The translations under genes and the position numbers were made by a program. From CAYFPX01 sp964519895 (GTDB lineage Bacteria > Myxococcota_A > UBA796 > CAJQPC01), in the NCBI GenBank assembly GCA_964519895.1, contig CAZFLE010000018.1, positions 1-64,000 on the forward strand: DNA of 64,000 bases, written 5' to 3'. Each line of letters begins with the position of its first letter. The stretch's first letter is position 1. Below are positions 1 through 9,172 of this stretch, piece by piece. The notes under the pieces were generated by a model. It ran no database searches. It was not told where the DNA came from and saw only the letters and a list, made by a program, of their open reading frames with translations.

Positions 1-1694
1 CCGAAGTCGTCGTTGTCCAGGTCGCCGTCGTCGGTCACGTCGACGAACTTCGGGTCCCACGAGATGTTGCCGTTGGAGCCGGTCTGGTCGTCGACCCCGG
101 TGTACTCGCCGCTGGCGTTGCCGTAGACGTTGTTGTAGAGCGCCGAGAGGGTGACGTCGCCTCCGCCGTGAATTCCCTCGCCGGCCTTCGAGTCGACGAT
201 GATGGTGTTGAGCAACGACGCGGTCATGGTGCCGCTCAGGTACAGACCGCCGCCCGTGGTGGCGCTCTCGTAGCCGTGGGTCACGTTGATCTCGGCCAGC
301 AGGCCGCCGTCGACCATCACGCCGCCCCCGGAGCCGCTGGCCACGTTGAACGTCGAGAGCACGTTGGTGAGGGCCAGGGTGCCGCCGTCGACCAGCATGC
401 CGGCGCCGTCGGTGGCTTCGTTGCCCACCACCCAGGAGCGGGTCCAGTCCACGGAGCTGGCCTCGTTGACCCAGGCACCACCCCCCTGATCGGCGTAGTT
501 GCCGATCAGGTCCACCCGGTCCAGGCTCACCGTGCCGTCTCGCACACAGACGCCGCCGCCATAGGAATACTCGTAGTACCAGTCGGACTCTTCCTCGACC
601 TGCCACGAGTTGGCCACCGGCAGCACATTGTCCTGGATCACCAGGTCGGAGAGCACCGGCGTGGCGCCGTCGATGAACACGCCGCCGCCACACCATGTCC
701 ACGTGTAGGTGATGCACGCGTCGACCGACGCCGAGTCGCAGCCGCTGGTGTCTTCGGTGTAGTCCGGGTAGCCGTCCCCCCCGGTCAGGGTGAAGCCGGT
801 CAGCTCGGCATCGGGCCCCTCGCCGTTGTTGAAGGTCACCACTGCGGTGCCACCGCCAGAGCCGTCGACGACGGTCACGTCGGGGCCCTCGACTCCACGG
901 ACCAGCACGCCGGCACCGTAGAAGTCCAGGTTCTCGTAGTAGAAGCCGCTGTAGACCAGCACGCACTGCTGCGCGGCGTCGATGCCTTCCTGGATGGTCG
1001 GCCAGGGGTCGGCCTCGGAGCCGTCGGGGGTCACGCTGGTGCTGGCGCCGTCGACGACCTGGGGAATGGTGTAGTCGGTGTCGTCGCAGTCCCAGTCGTT
1101 GTCGATGCCCTCACAGGCCCACTCCGGGGAGCTGGGGTCCCCGAAGCCGTCGTCGTCGTCGTCCAGGTAGAACCAGTCCCCGTCCACCGCCTCCTCGTCG
1201 ACGAGCGCGTCGCAGTCGTCGTCCAGGTCATTGCAGGACTCGTCTGCGCCGGGGAACGCCGTGGGGTCGGTGTCGTCGCAGTCCGTGTCGTCCGAGCTGA
1301 GGGTCTCGTCCGGGTCACAGGTCTCGACGGGCTGGTCGGGATCGCCGAAGCCGTCGCCATCGTCGTCCACGTACCAGGTCTCCACCAGGTCGTTGTCGAC
1401 CACGCCGTCGCAGTCGTCGTCCAGGTCGTTGCAGAGCTCGTCGGCCTCGGGGTGCACGTCGGGGTCGTCGTCGTCACAGTCGCCCTCGACCGGGGTCCAG
1501 CCGTCGTCGTCGTTGTCCAGGGCGCCGCCGGTCTCGGGCACGCTGTCCGCGGTCTCGGCTGTCTCTACGGTCTCCGCCGAGTGCACGACGGGCGCGCTGT
1601 CCCCCTCGCTGTCGATCTTGAGCTCGTTGTTGCGACAGGCGCTCTGGCCGAAGAGGATGGGCGCTGCGGCGAGGAGGACCAAAGAGGGGTGCAT
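1..1694 (-). CDS. MopE-repeat and parallel beta-helix surface lipoprotein, 3' end outside window
   Basis: Reads from ATG at 1694 to the left window edge without a stop (at least 564 residues), so its C-terminus is missing. Residues 1-20 are a short hydrophobic leader ending in SAC, a weak lipobox, followed by a Thr/Glu-rich stalk (about 36-60). Residues 60-215 carry three MopE-like metal-binding units (CDD-D-P-A-E-C, LDDDCD, DDDGDGFGDP), which in this family bind Ca2+ or Cu. From about residue 220 the sequence begins with PWPTIQEGIDAA and continues as Gly/Asp-rich short beta rungs (GGGVFIDG, GGGLYLSG) typical of the DUF1565/right-handed beta-helix fold. It starts 17 bp after the stop of the membrane-protein gene on the same strand and is probably co-transcribed. 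Role is inferred as a cell-surface adhesion or binding protein; no enzyme motif is visible. Confidence 0.85.
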   Translation of the reverse strand, partial: MHPSLVLLAAAPILFGQSACRNNELKIDSEGDSAPVVHSAETVETAETADSVPETGGALDNDDDGWTPVEGDCDDDDPDVHPEADELCNDLDDDCDGVVDNDLVETWYVDDDGDGFGDPDQPVETCDPDETLSSDDTDCDDTDPTAFPGADESCNDLDDDCDALVDEEAVDGDWFYLDDDDDGFGDPSSPEWACEGIDNDWDCDDTDYTIPQVVDGASTSVTPDGSEADPWPTIQEGIDAAQQCVLVYSGFYYENLDFYGAGVLVRGVEGPDVTVVDGSGGGTAVVTFNNGEGPDAELTGFTLTGGDGYPDYTEDTSGCDSASVDACITYTWTWCGGGVFIDGATPVLSDLVIQDNVLPVANSWQVEEESDWYYEYSYGGGVCVRDGTVSLDRVDLIGNYADQGGGAWVNEASSVDWTRSWVVGNEATDGAGMLVDGGTLALTNVLSTFNVASGSGGGVMVDGGLLAEINVTHGYESATTGGGLYLSGTMTASLLNTIIVDSKAGEGIHGGGDVTLSALYNNVYGNASGEYTGVDDQTGSNGNISWDPKFVDVTDDGDLDNDDF

Positions 1695-1711
1695 GGCGGC
1701 TCCGAAGGGCC

Positions 1712-3598
1712 TCACTCTACCCGACCGCCCGGTCTCAGGTCCTCCCGATCGACGACGGCCCGGCGGGGCTCGGTGTCCGGATCGACGGGCACGGTCGCGC
1801 ACGGGGAACCACCCCCCCAGGGCGCGTAGATCACCAGCCGGGCGTCTTCGTAGACCGGATCGCCCAGGAGCTCGGGCAGGGCCACCCGGAGCTTGCGAAG
1901 CCGGGTTCGACGCACGGCCTGGGCCATTTCCTGGGCCTCGGCGGTACCGGACTGCACGAAGGCGTCTTTTTGCAGCACCACGTAGCGGTAGCCGCGCTCG
2001 GCCAGCGCGTCCCGGTCCTCGGGGCGCCAGGCCCCGGGGGGCGTGCCCGCGTCGACCGTGTCGAGGAGCGCCTTCACATAGCGGTTGCCCAGGCGGAAGC
2101 TCCGGTGCTCCTGGGGCTCGAACAGCGTGCTGCGCTCGGCCATGCCCCCAAACATCGGGCGGCCATGGGTGGCCTGGTAGTAGAGGTGGGCCTGGCTATA
2201 GCCATAGGGCAGCTCCAGGATCGCGCCTGGGGGACCATGAGCCAGGCAGGTGTAGCCCGCAGGCACGGCGGCAGACCAGGCGGGGAAGGGCACCAGCCCG
2301 TCCCACCACAGCCCGGCCATCCAGCCAGCGGTCGCCAGGAGCGTGGCGACGGTCCGGGTGGCCACACCCCGGCGACCGGCCCAGGCCAGGGCGGCTGTGG
2401 CCGCCAGAGCGACCGCGACAGAGAGCCAGGCCCAGGCCCGCACCGGCCACCAGAGTCTCCGCATGACCGAGACCTGCTCGACCAGACCGACGTAGAGCGG
2501 GTTGGTCCAGCTCTGCTCTCCCACCCAGACCAGCGGGCCCAGGCTGATGCCCCCGGCCACCAGGACCACCGTCCCCCACTGGCGTCGGCCCAGGCCCCCG
2601 GGCCGCCACAGACCCAGGAGCACCAGCAGCGCCGCCGCGGCGGAGAGCAGCTGGCCACCCCAGATCAGCCGGTCGCTGCCGTCGGCTGCCACCACCCAGG
2701 TGAGCACCCGGCCGGTCCACGGCTGGAAGGAGGTCATGGACACCGGCTCGTCGCGCAGGGTGCGCAGGGAGAGCTCGGCCATGCTCCAGCGCGACGTGTC
2801 CAGCAGGCCGGTCACGTCGTCGGCCGCGGCGGCCCGCCACAGGGGCAGGGCGACCGGCGCGCAGAGGATCAGGGCCACGCCGCCGAGCAGGGCGATCCGG
2901 CCGACGATGGCCGCCCGCCCGCCGGCAGAGGACCCCGGACGGACCAGCGCTGCCAGCGCCATCGCGCCACAGATCCAGCCCGAGAACAGCCCGTAGAACC
3001 AGTACTGGTAGCCGACGGCAGCGAGGAGCAGGCCGCCGACCAGCGGGGCTCGCCACCCCGGAGACGCCAGCGTTCGGTGGACCTGGAGCCAGAGCAGGGG
3101 GAACAGGACCAGCAGTGCCTGGGTGGGCCGGCCCTCGACCCACTCGTGCAGGGCATAGGGCGAGAGCGCGAAGAGCAGGGCCCCGGTCCAGACGGCCGCC
3201 GCGTCGTCGAAGAAGACCCTCGCCAGCCGGGAGAAGGCCCACGCCGCGGCGGCCAGGCCCAGCAGCATCAGCAGGTTCTCCCCGGCCACTGGGCCGAAGG
3301 CGGCCCGCAGGGGCAGGGCGATGAGCGCATCCAGCACGTTGGCGCCGGTGTCGCGCAGCAGGTCCTTGCCCACCGGGTGAAAGAACGCGTCGGTGTGCCG
3401 CCAGCTCCCCCCTTCGGCGACGCGCTGGGCCACGAAGGCGTGGAACCACCACGTGCCGTAGGCGTCGACGTCTTCGACCCCGTAGAAGTGGGTGCGGAGC
3501 CGGGGCAGGTTCCTGCCGAACAGGGCCAGGGCGCATGCCGCGCCCACCAGCGGCACCAGGACTCGGGAGCGCCAGGGCACGTCCCTATACTGTCCCAT
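1712..3598 (-). CDS. polytopic membrane protein, GT-C-like architecture
   Basis: A 628-residue protein with about 10 hydrophobic segments spread over residues 10-430 and a soluble C-terminal part. The first loop after TM1 contains acidic residues followed by aromatic ones (DVDAYGTWW) and a later HPVGKDLL, an arrangement like the periplasmic first loop of GT-C glycosyltransferases of the PMT/ArnT or YfhO class, but no diagnostic motif allows a firm family call. The C-terminal half has LELPYG, YYQATHGRP and RYVVLQKD motifs that are also present, in the same order, in the divergent neighbour at 3597. The two are therefore paralogues facing each other. The ATG at 3598 lies in a CCATGG palindrome that also provides the neighbour's ATG. 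The DNA upstream of this start is the neighbour's coding sequence, so a later start such as GTG 3580 is possible. Confidence 0.85.
   Translation of the reverse strand: MGQYRDVPWRSRVLVPLVGAACALALFGRNLPRLRTHFYGVEDVDAYGTWWFHAFVAQRVAEGGSWRHTDAFFHPVGKDLLRDTGANVLDALIALPLRAAFGPVAGENLLMLLGLAAAAWAFSRLARVFFDDAAAVWTGALLFALSPYALHEWVEGRPTQALLVLFPLLWLQVHRTLASPGWRAPLVGGLLLAAVGYQYWFYGLFSGWICGAMALAALVRPGSSAGGRAAIVGRIALLGGVALILCAPVALPLWRAAAADDVTGLLDTSRWSMAELSLRTLRDEPVSMTSFQPWTGRVLTWVVAADGSDRLIWGGQLLSAAAALLVLLGLWRPGGLGRRQWGTVVLVAGGISLGPLVWVGEQSWTNPLYVGLVEQVSVMRRLWWPVRAWAWLSVAVALAATAALAWAGRRGVATRTVATLLATAGWMAGLWWDGLVPFPAWSAAVPAGYTCLAHGPPGAILELPYGYSQAHLYYQATHGRPMFGGMAERSTLFEPQEHRSFRLGNRYVKALLDTVDAGTPPGAWRPEDRDALAERGYRYVVLQKDAFVQSGTAEAQEMAQAVRRTRLRKLRVALPELLGDPVYEDARLVIYAPWGGGSPCATVPVDPDTEPRRAVVDREDLRPGGRVE
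3586..3591 (+). promoter_or_regulatory. -10 element TATACT, predicted leaderless promoter
   Basis: TATACT lies 5 nt before the ATG at 3597 in a GC-rich region. A transcript starting about 6-7 nt after the hexamer would begin at the start codon itself. No Shine-Dalgarno sequence or clear -35 is visible. Confidence 0.5.
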
Positions 3599-5249
3599 GG
3601 CCCGAGGACTCCCCGTGGTCGCCGCGGGCTACGCGGCGCTGGCTGCGGCCCTCACCTGGCCGGTCTGTCTGGCCCCCGGCGCCCGGATTCCCGGCACCCC
3701 GAGGGCAGACGCCTGGAACAGCCTGTGGTCCTACTGGCACACCGCGGACCGGCTCTCGACCGGGGACTGGCCGCTGACAACCCCCTGGCTCAACCATCCT
3801 CATGGCGGCAGCTTCTGGCTGGCGGACCCCCTGGGCGCCCTGGTCGGGACACCGCTGGTGTGGCTCGTGGGCCTGCCGGTGGCCTACACCCTGGTGATCT
3901 GGCTGCGGCTGACCTTGTCCGGGGTGGTCGTCCACTTCTTCGCCCGGGAATTGGCGGGGCCCGGCGGCGGCACCCCGGTGCTCGCCGGGGTCGGCTACGC
4001 CACCGCGCCGGTGCTGCTCAGCGGGGTGGCCAACGGGACCTCCGAGGCCATGGACGGTGCCTGCGCCGCGCTGGCCGTCTGGGCCTGCTGGCGAGCTGCC
4101 GCTGGGGGGGGCGGCCGTCGGGCAGCGCTCGCTGGGGGCGCCCTGCTGCTGGCCAGCCTGGCCAATGGCTACAGCGGCTGCGTGGCCTTCTGCTTCGCTG
4201 TGGCCCTGGTCCTGGTCGGAGCGGGAGGACCTTGGCGCCAGCACCTACAAGCCCGCCTGGGCGCCCTGGGGCTGGGCCTGGCCCTGGTGCTCCCACTGAC
4301 CCTTGCGGCCCAGGCCACCCTGGCTCGGGCCGACAGCCTGGTGGGCATCAAGACCCCCGAGGATCTGGCCCGCCTGCGCCGGTCGTTGGGACCGGCCGAT
4401 GCGCTGGGCAGTGTGGTGCCAGGCCAGGCCCACGTGACCGACCTGACCGCCCTGAGCCGCTACGGAGAGACCTTCCTGCACGCCAGCTACCTGGGCTGGG
4501 TGCTCCTGGCCGTGGCGCTGTGGGGGCTCAGCCGGCGCCGCGGCGGCACGGCCTGGCTCTGGCTGGGGGGGCTCATGACGTGGACCCTGTCCCTGGGCCC
4601 GGCCCTGGTGCACGACGGGGCCTTCGTGCCTGGCCCTTTCGGCGGGCCGATCCAGCTCCCCTATGGCTGGCTGGAGGGGCTGCCGGGGTTCTCGGCCCTG
4701 TCGCTGCTCTACCGACTGGGTCAGGGGCCGGCGCTGGCGCTGGCGCTGTTGGCGGGACTCGTCCGCCTGCCCAGGCCGGCGCTCGCCGGGCCCGCCCTGG
4801 GCCTGGCCGTGCTGGTCGAAGGGGCGGTCGCGTCGCCGGTGGGTCTGCCCCTCCCGTCGGTGACGGTCCCGAGTCACCCCCTCCTGGCGGTCCTGGCCAC
4901 CCTGCCCGAAGGCGCGGTCGTCAACCACCCCCTGGTGGGCGGGCGGCCCTACCTCTACCACCAGGCCCTGCACCAGAAGCCGCTGGCCGCCGGGCTCAAC
5001 GACGCCAACAGCGAGACCGCCCGACGACTGTGGACGGTGATGATCCTGTGGGCCCAGGCGCCGCCCGACGAGTTCCGGCAGCGGGTCGGGGCCAGGGCGG
5101 AGCGGCTGGACATCCGCTACGTGCTCGTGCACCAGGACCCCTGGGCGGATCCGGACATCCACACCCCGGTCGCCCGTGCCCTGGCCGGGGCCTACGAGGC
5201 GCGAGTGGCGCCCGGTCGGCCCGAGCTGGTCCTCTACGCCCTGTGGTGA
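3597..5249 (+). CDS. polytopic membrane protein, paralogue of the divergent neighbour
   Basis: A 550-residue protein with about 10 hydrophobic helices (residues 5-430) and a C-terminal soluble region. Shared features with the gene on the opposite strand are a first loop with D-A-W before the aromatic W-S-Y-W, an NHPHGG loop, a long run of Ala/Leu/Gly helices, YLYHQALHQKP near residue 455, RYVLVHQDPW near 510 and a final LVLYALW. This is the general layout of GT-C-fold membrane glycosyltransferases, but the function is not proven by a motif. ATG 3597 is chosen because coding-like sequence begins there and a TATACT -10 sits 5 nt upstream. It ends 2 bp from the stop of the convergent FG-GAP gene. 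Confidence 0.85.
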   Translation: MARGLPVVAAGYAALAAALTWPVCLAPGARIPGTPRADAWNSLWSYWHTADRLSTGDWPLTTPWLNHPHGGSFWLADPLGALVGTPLVWLVGLPVAYTLVIWLRLTLSGVVVHFFARELAGPGGGTPVLAGVGYATAPVLLSGVANGTSEAMDGACAALAVWACWRAAAGGGGRRAALAGGALLLASLANGYSGCVAFCFAVALVLVGAGGPWRQHLQARLGALGLGLALVLPLTLAAQATLARADSLVGIKTPEDLARLRRSLGPADALGSVVPGQAHVTDLTALSRYGETFLHASYLGWVLLAVALWGLSRRRGGTAWLWLGGLMTWTLSLGPALVHDGAFVPGPFGGPIQLPYGWLEGLPGFSALSLLYRLGQGPALALALLAGLVRLPRPALAGPALGLAVLVEGAVASPVGLPLPSVTVPSHPLLAVLATLPEGAVVNHPLVGGRPYLYHQALHQKPLAAGLNDANSETARRLWTVMILWAQAPPDEFRQRVGARAERLDIRYVLVHQDPWADPDIHTPVARALAGAYEARVAPGRPELVLYALW

Positions 5250-5250
5250 G

Positions 5251-6933
5251 TCAAGGGCTCAGCAACAGGTACGCGGCGCCGCTGTCGTAGTTCGCAGCGT
5301 CCTCCTGGGGGGCCCCGACCAGGATGTCGCTCGTGCCGTCGCCGTCCATGTCGCCGGCCCCGGCGACCGGGCCTGCGTAGTCGTAGGCGTGCTCCCCGAT
5401 GAACCGGCCCTGGGTGTTGCTCAGCACCACCAGGCCCGACGCCGGCCCGGAGATGCGCCAGGCCGCGCCCGAAGAGACACCGCCGTAGTCACAGGAGAAA
5501 CACCCGATCAGCAGATCGGCCAGTCCGTCGCCGTCCAGGTCGCCGGGACCGGCCAGGTAGCCGCCGGACAGGTCGCCCGCGGACTCGCCCTGGACCCGGA
5601 CGTCGCTCGTGGCCAGGGCCATGGTGCCGACGGGGGCGCTGTAGACCAGGTAGGTCAGGCCGTAGTCGAGGGTCGGGTAGCCCCAGGAGAAGGCGCCGAC
5701 CGCGATGTCGTCGGCGCCGTCGCCGTCCAGGTCGCCGGGCGCTGCCAGGGTGTGACCGGCGTTGGCCCCAGCCTCGCCGCCGGTGAGCTTGGCGTCGGCG
5801 TCGGCCAGCGAGGCGTCGTGGGTGATCGGCCCGTAGAGCAGGTAGGCGGCGCCAGCGCTGTTATAGGCCGAGCTCTCCAGGTCCGCGCCGATCAGCACGT
5901 CGGCCAGCCCGTCTCCATCGACGTCGCCGGCGGCCGACACGGCCCGGCCAGCGGTGTCATAGGTGATCTCGCCCGTGAGCTTGGCCGTCGCATCGGACAG
6001 GGACACCGTCCCTGTGATGGGGCCGCGGACCAGGTAGGCGGCCCCGGCATAGGTGTCTGCAGTGCTGTCCAGGACGCAGCCGAACACCAGATCGTCGATG
6101 TCGTCACCGTCGGTGTCCCCCACGATGTCCAGCGCCAGGGCCGCTTCGCCGGATCCGGACTCGCCGACCAGGATGCCGCCGGCGGTGGTCGCGGAGACCG
6201 TGCCGGAGATGCCGCTGTAGAAGATGTAGGCCGAGCCTGTGTCCGTGCCCGCGGTGTCGGTGCGGGGCGCACCGACCAGCAGGTCGTGGCGCCCGTCGCC
6301 GTCCAGGTCTCCGGCGGCCAGGGCGATGCCGAAGCGGTCCGCCGAGGCTTCGCCCAGGATCTTGCCGGCGGACGAGCCCAGGGACACGGTGCCCGTGACG
6401 GGCCCGTTGACCTGGTAGACGGCGCCGGTGGCGATGCCGTTGCTGTCCTCGCCGCTGGCGCCGATCCAGAGGTCTGAGTGGCCGTCCCCATCGCGGTCAG
6501 CGGCGGACACCATGGTGATGCCGGCGTTGTGGCTCAGGCCCTCGCCGGTGAGCTTGGCGTGGGCGGCGGAGAGCAGGGTGTCGCCGGAGAAGGAACAGGT
6601 GGCGTCTCCGTCGGCGCAGTCGTTGTCCACCCCGTCTTCGCAGATCTCGGTCGCGTCGGGGTTCACGGCGGAGTCGCTGTCGTCGCAGTCCTCGCCCTCG
6701 AGCCAGCCGTCGCCGTCCCGGTCCTGGGGTCCGGTCTCGACGGGGGGATCCGAGTCGGTCGGGCCAGCGGTGTCGGTGTCGGTGGTGCCGGAGTCTCCGA
6801 CCCCGGTTGCGGTCTCAGAGGTGTCCCCGGTGCCCAGGTCGGAGTCGTGGGTGGCCACTGTGGTTCCGACCGGGCCGGTGTCCAAGGTCGTGGACGAGCC
6901 ATCGCAGGCGAGCAGGAGCAGAAGACTGAGCAC
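5251..6933 (-). CDS. FG-GAP repeat lipoprotein with one MopE unit
   Basis: 560 residues from GTG 6933 (LSLLLLLAC lipobox within the first 11 residues; RBS GGAGG a few nt upstream). The frame is open further upstream, but the lipoprotein leader fixes the start. Residues 11-70 are a Thr/Asp/Ser stalk, about 75-120 hold one MopE-like unit (GEDCDDSDSAVNPDATEIC, VDNDCADGD), and the remainder is seven or so FG-GAP/VCBS blades with the pattern GDxDGDGxxDLLVGA and GAAYLLYGP. Such blades form a Ca2+-binding beta-propeller like integrin alpha chains. The protein is expected on the outer membrane surface. Its end abuts the convergent membrane-protein gene. Confidence 0.9.
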   Translation of the reverse strand: MLSLLLLLACDGSSTTLDTGPVGTTVATHDSDLGTGDTSETATGVGDSGTTDTDTAGPTDSDPPVETGPQDRDGDGWLEGEDCDDSDSAVNPDATEICEDGVDNDCADGDATCSFSGDTLLSAAHAKLTGEGLSHNAGITMVSAADRDGDGHSDLWIGASGEDSNGIATGAVYQVNGPVTGTVSLGSSAGKILGEASADRFGIALAAGDLDGDGRHDLLVGAPRTDTAGTDTGSAYIFYSGISGTVSATTAGGILVGESGSGEAALALDIVGDTDGDDIDDLVFGCVLDSTADTYAGAAYLVRGPITGTVSLSDATAKLTGEITYDTAGRAVSAAGDVDGDGLADVLIGADLESSAYNSAGAAYLLYGPITHDASLADADAKLTGGEAGANAGHTLAAPGDLDGDGADDIAVGAFSWGYPTLDYGLTYLVYSAPVGTMALATSDVRVQGESAGDLSGGYLAGPGDLDGDGLADLLIGCFSCDYGGVSSGAAWRISGPASGLVVLSNTQGRFIGEHAYDYAGPVAGAGDMDGDGTSDILVGAPQEDAANYDSGAAYLLLSP

Positions 6934-6952
6934 GGGAGCTCCTCCGTGAGTG

Positions 6953-6958
6953 AGTATG
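6953..6958 (-). promoter_or_regulatory. -10-like CATACT upstream of the FG-GAP lipoprotein
   Basis: On the minus strand CATACT is followed about 13 nt later by GGAGG and then the GTG at 6933. The same hexamer occurs as the leaderless -10 of the selenoprotein gene at 8733-8738. A -35 is not clear. Confidence 0.3.
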
Positions 6959-6986
6959 TCCGTGCGCACCCGGTGTGTGACGCCGC

Positions 6987-8726
6987 TCACCGCCCCAACA
7001 ACCCCTCCAACACCCCCTGGATCTCCGCCGGGTCATAGGCGTCCGCCTGGTACGCCACGCGGCCGTCCCCGTCGATCACCCAGTCAAAGGGGTACTGGGA
7101 GTCGTCCTGGCCGGCGAGCTCCCGATAGGCCCGGTCGGCGAGGCCGAACTGGTCGTCGAGCACCGGGTAGCTCAGGCCCAGGGCGTCCCGGAAGTCCCGC
7201 ACCACGTCGGAGTCCTCGGCGCTTGCGATGGCCCAGACCTGGACCCCCTCGTCCTTGTACCGCTGCCACAGCGCGTGCTCGGCGTCCGAGACCTCGGACG
7301 GACACACCGGTCACCAGGTCGCGAAGTAGAGCAGGACCACCGGCGCCCCCAGCTGCTCGGACAGGCTCCAGCTGGTCCCGTCCACGTCCTGGAGCAGGAA
7401 GTCCGGCGCCGCCGCGCCGACCAGGCCGTCGGATCCCGTGGAGAGGGCGACCTCGAGGATCGGTTCATCGGGGTCGTCGGTGGCCAGGCACAGGGTGCCC
7501 TGGTCGGCGTCGCCCGGGCTGACCAGGATGTCTACGGCCTGGCCCGGCGGCACTTCGAGTCCCTCGATCCACGCCGCGAAGCCGTCGGCGCTGCCGCCCA
7601 CCACCTGCAGGGTGTCACCGCCACGGTTCCACAGCTGCAGCGACGCGTCCGCGGTGACGGTCAGGTGCTCGGTCGAGACCGCAGCGTCCGGCGCCGTCAG
7701 AGCCGGATCGAAGCGAAAGGGCTCCATGCGCGACCACGCGGCCACCCACGCCTGGTCCTGACGGGCGGCGACGCCGAGGGCCCACTCCTGGGTTCGATCG
7801 GCGGCCAGCACCACCGGCGCGGTGGGCGTGCCGACGTCGATCACCGCCGGTCCGGCGTGTTGGGCGGTCCACAGGCGGTCGCCGTCCAGGGACAGGGCGA
7901 CGACGGGCTGGCCTGTCTCCGCGCGGCCCACGCTCCCGGGGTGGTCCGGATCCGACAGCTCCAGCACCTCGACCCCCGTGGTTCCAGTGGCCACGTACAG
8001 GTGCTCGCCGTCGGTCACCAGGTCCTGGGGGCCGCCGGCGGTCGTGGTCCAGCCGACCAGGGCCAGGTCCTCCAGCGACACCACCCCGACCCCCAGCCCG
8101 CTGTCGGCGACATAGGCCCGCTCGCCGTGCACCGCGATCGCCCAGGGGCTCGAGAAGCCGGCCAGCCGGCCCTGCTCGGCCAGGCTCCCGTCGTCCTGGA
8201 GGGCCAGCGCCAGCAGCTCGCCGGCCAGGGTGCTCACGAGCAGGGTCGTGCCGTGCCAGGCAAACCCGCCGACACTGTCCGTGGCCGTCCGGGACAGCTC
8301 GGACATCCGGGTGGGGTCCCGGGCGTCGATCAGGTGCACACCGACCAGGCGAGACGCCGCCGCGATCCAGCCGTCCGGGTGCACGGCCAGGTCGTGGTAG
8401 CCCCGCAGGTCGTCGGGCAGGAAGTCGGCGATCAGGGTCTGGTCGGCGGGGTCGATGGCCATGATGCCCCCGAGCCCAGTGGCGAAGACGGTCGCTCCGT
8501 CGGCGCCCCACGCCACGTCGATGTGCTCCATCTTGACCCCCGTCAGGGTCTCGGTCTCCAGGGCACCGGGCGTGACGAGCGGATCCTGGGACAGGGTGCT
8601 GGGGGCTTCACAGGGCCCCTCGAGGGAAGACCCGGGGAGTGCCGCCGTCCCGCTGCCGTCGCTCACCGGCGGCGCGGTGCCGGTGTCGACCGAGCCCGCA
8701 CACGCCATCCACAGCAGAGCCGTCAT
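6987..8726 (-). CDS. selenoprotein: LVIVD-like beta-propeller fused to TlpA/redoxin domain with UxxC active site (TGA 7313-7311 = Sec)
   Basis: Two open frames, 8726-7314 and 7310-6987, are in the same phase and separated only by one TGA. Read through, they give a single 579-residue protein with Sec at residue 472. Residues 1-10 are a hydrophobic leader ending WMAC (probable lipoprotein). Residues about 65-330 form an LVIVD-type propeller, about 335-430 an Ig-like anchor domain, and 440-579 a complete TlpA/redoxin fold: APDFLLQDVDG, then LLYFATW-U-P-V-C, EGVQVWAIASAED, and the cis-Pro region YPFDWVIDGDG. The TGA falls exactly where TlpA proteins have the first Cys of WCxxC and the second Cys is intact, so the motif is WUPVC. 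A 7-bp hairpin with a GGTC loop follows the TGA by 10 nt. Without readthrough neither half makes sense: the first lacks its active site, the second has no start. It likely reduces or isomerises envelope disulfides. ATG 8726 has a CATACT -10 exactly 6 nt upstream. Confidence 0.88.
7283..7300 (-). promoter_or_regulatory. bacterial SECIS-like hairpin behind the Sec TGA
   Basis: On the coding strand the TGA (7313-7311) is followed by 10 nt and then the perfect hairpin CGTCCGA-GGTC-TCGGACG: a 7-bp stem with a GGUC tetraloop closed by A-U. Seventeen nucleotides separate the TGA from the loop. The SelB-binding loop of the E. coli fdhF SECIS is also GGUC closed by A-U, about 18 nt behind its UGA. Both loop sequence and spacing fit established bacterial SECIS rules. 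Confidence 0.85.
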
Positions 8727-8732
8727 CGAGCG

Positions 8733-8738
8733 AGTATG
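8733..8738 (-). promoter_or_regulatory. -10 element CATACT, predicted leaderless promoter of the selenoprotein gene
   Basis: CATACT is separated by 6 nt from the ATG at 8726 with no Shine-Dalgarno sequence between. The hexamer overlaps the proposed ATG (8736) of the divergent small gene, so the two starts are only 9 bp apart. Confidence 0.5.
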
Positions 8739-9107
8739 CCGCTGTGGCGCTCGGGTTGCGGGGACCGCCCCGACCTGGTCGAGTGGACCGACGGGACCGT
8801 GACCCTGGGGCTCGAGGACGAGAGCGTCGACCTCGACATCACCTTTGCGATCGAAGAGATCGAGGATCTGGATGTGACGATCAAGGCCGAGATCACGGAT
8901 CACGCCCACATCGACCCGTCGTGGATGCCGGCTGCCGTGGTCATCGCCGCGCGCGAGCTGGCGCCGACGCCGGCTTGCGAGGCGCGCATCGGTCTCGTGG
9001 TCTCCATCTTCGACGGCCAGACCGGGGAGAACGACAACTCCTTTTGGGGGCTCCAAGTCCAAGTGCAGCTGGAGGACTCGGACGAGGCCAGCGGCATCGC
9101 GCCCTGA
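8736..9107 (+). CDS. small acidic protein of unknown function
   Basis: 123 residues with strong GC3 bias, an acidic N-terminal half (LEDESVDLD, AIEEIEDLDV) and a C-terminal part with a short hydrophobic strand (IGLVVSIFDGQ) and FWGLQVQVQLED. No signal peptide, membrane segment or known motif is visible. It is divergent from the selenoprotein gene and 77 bp upstream of the histidine kinase gene on the same strand. The first ATG at 8736 lies inside the neighbour's -10 hexamer, so a later start such as GTG 8799 cannot be excluded. I do not recognise the family. Confidence 0.6.
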   Translation: MPLWRSGCGDRPDLVEWTDGTVTLGLEDESVDLDITFAIEEIEDLDVTIKAEITDHAHIDPSWMPAAVVIAARELAPTPACEARIGLVVSIFDGQTGENDNSFWGLQVQVQLEDSDEASGIAP

Positions 9108-9172
9108 GGACCCAGGGGCTCCTGATCGACCATGCCGTCGGGTGGGGGGGTCCTTTCGCGGCCGCGCCGTGG

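Noticed and set aside
6987..8726. Pseudogene or two separate genes split at TGA 7311
   Set aside because: Both parts are in the same frame, the TGA replaces the catalytic Cys exactly, and a SECIS-like hairpin follows. The downstream part lacks a start signal of its own.
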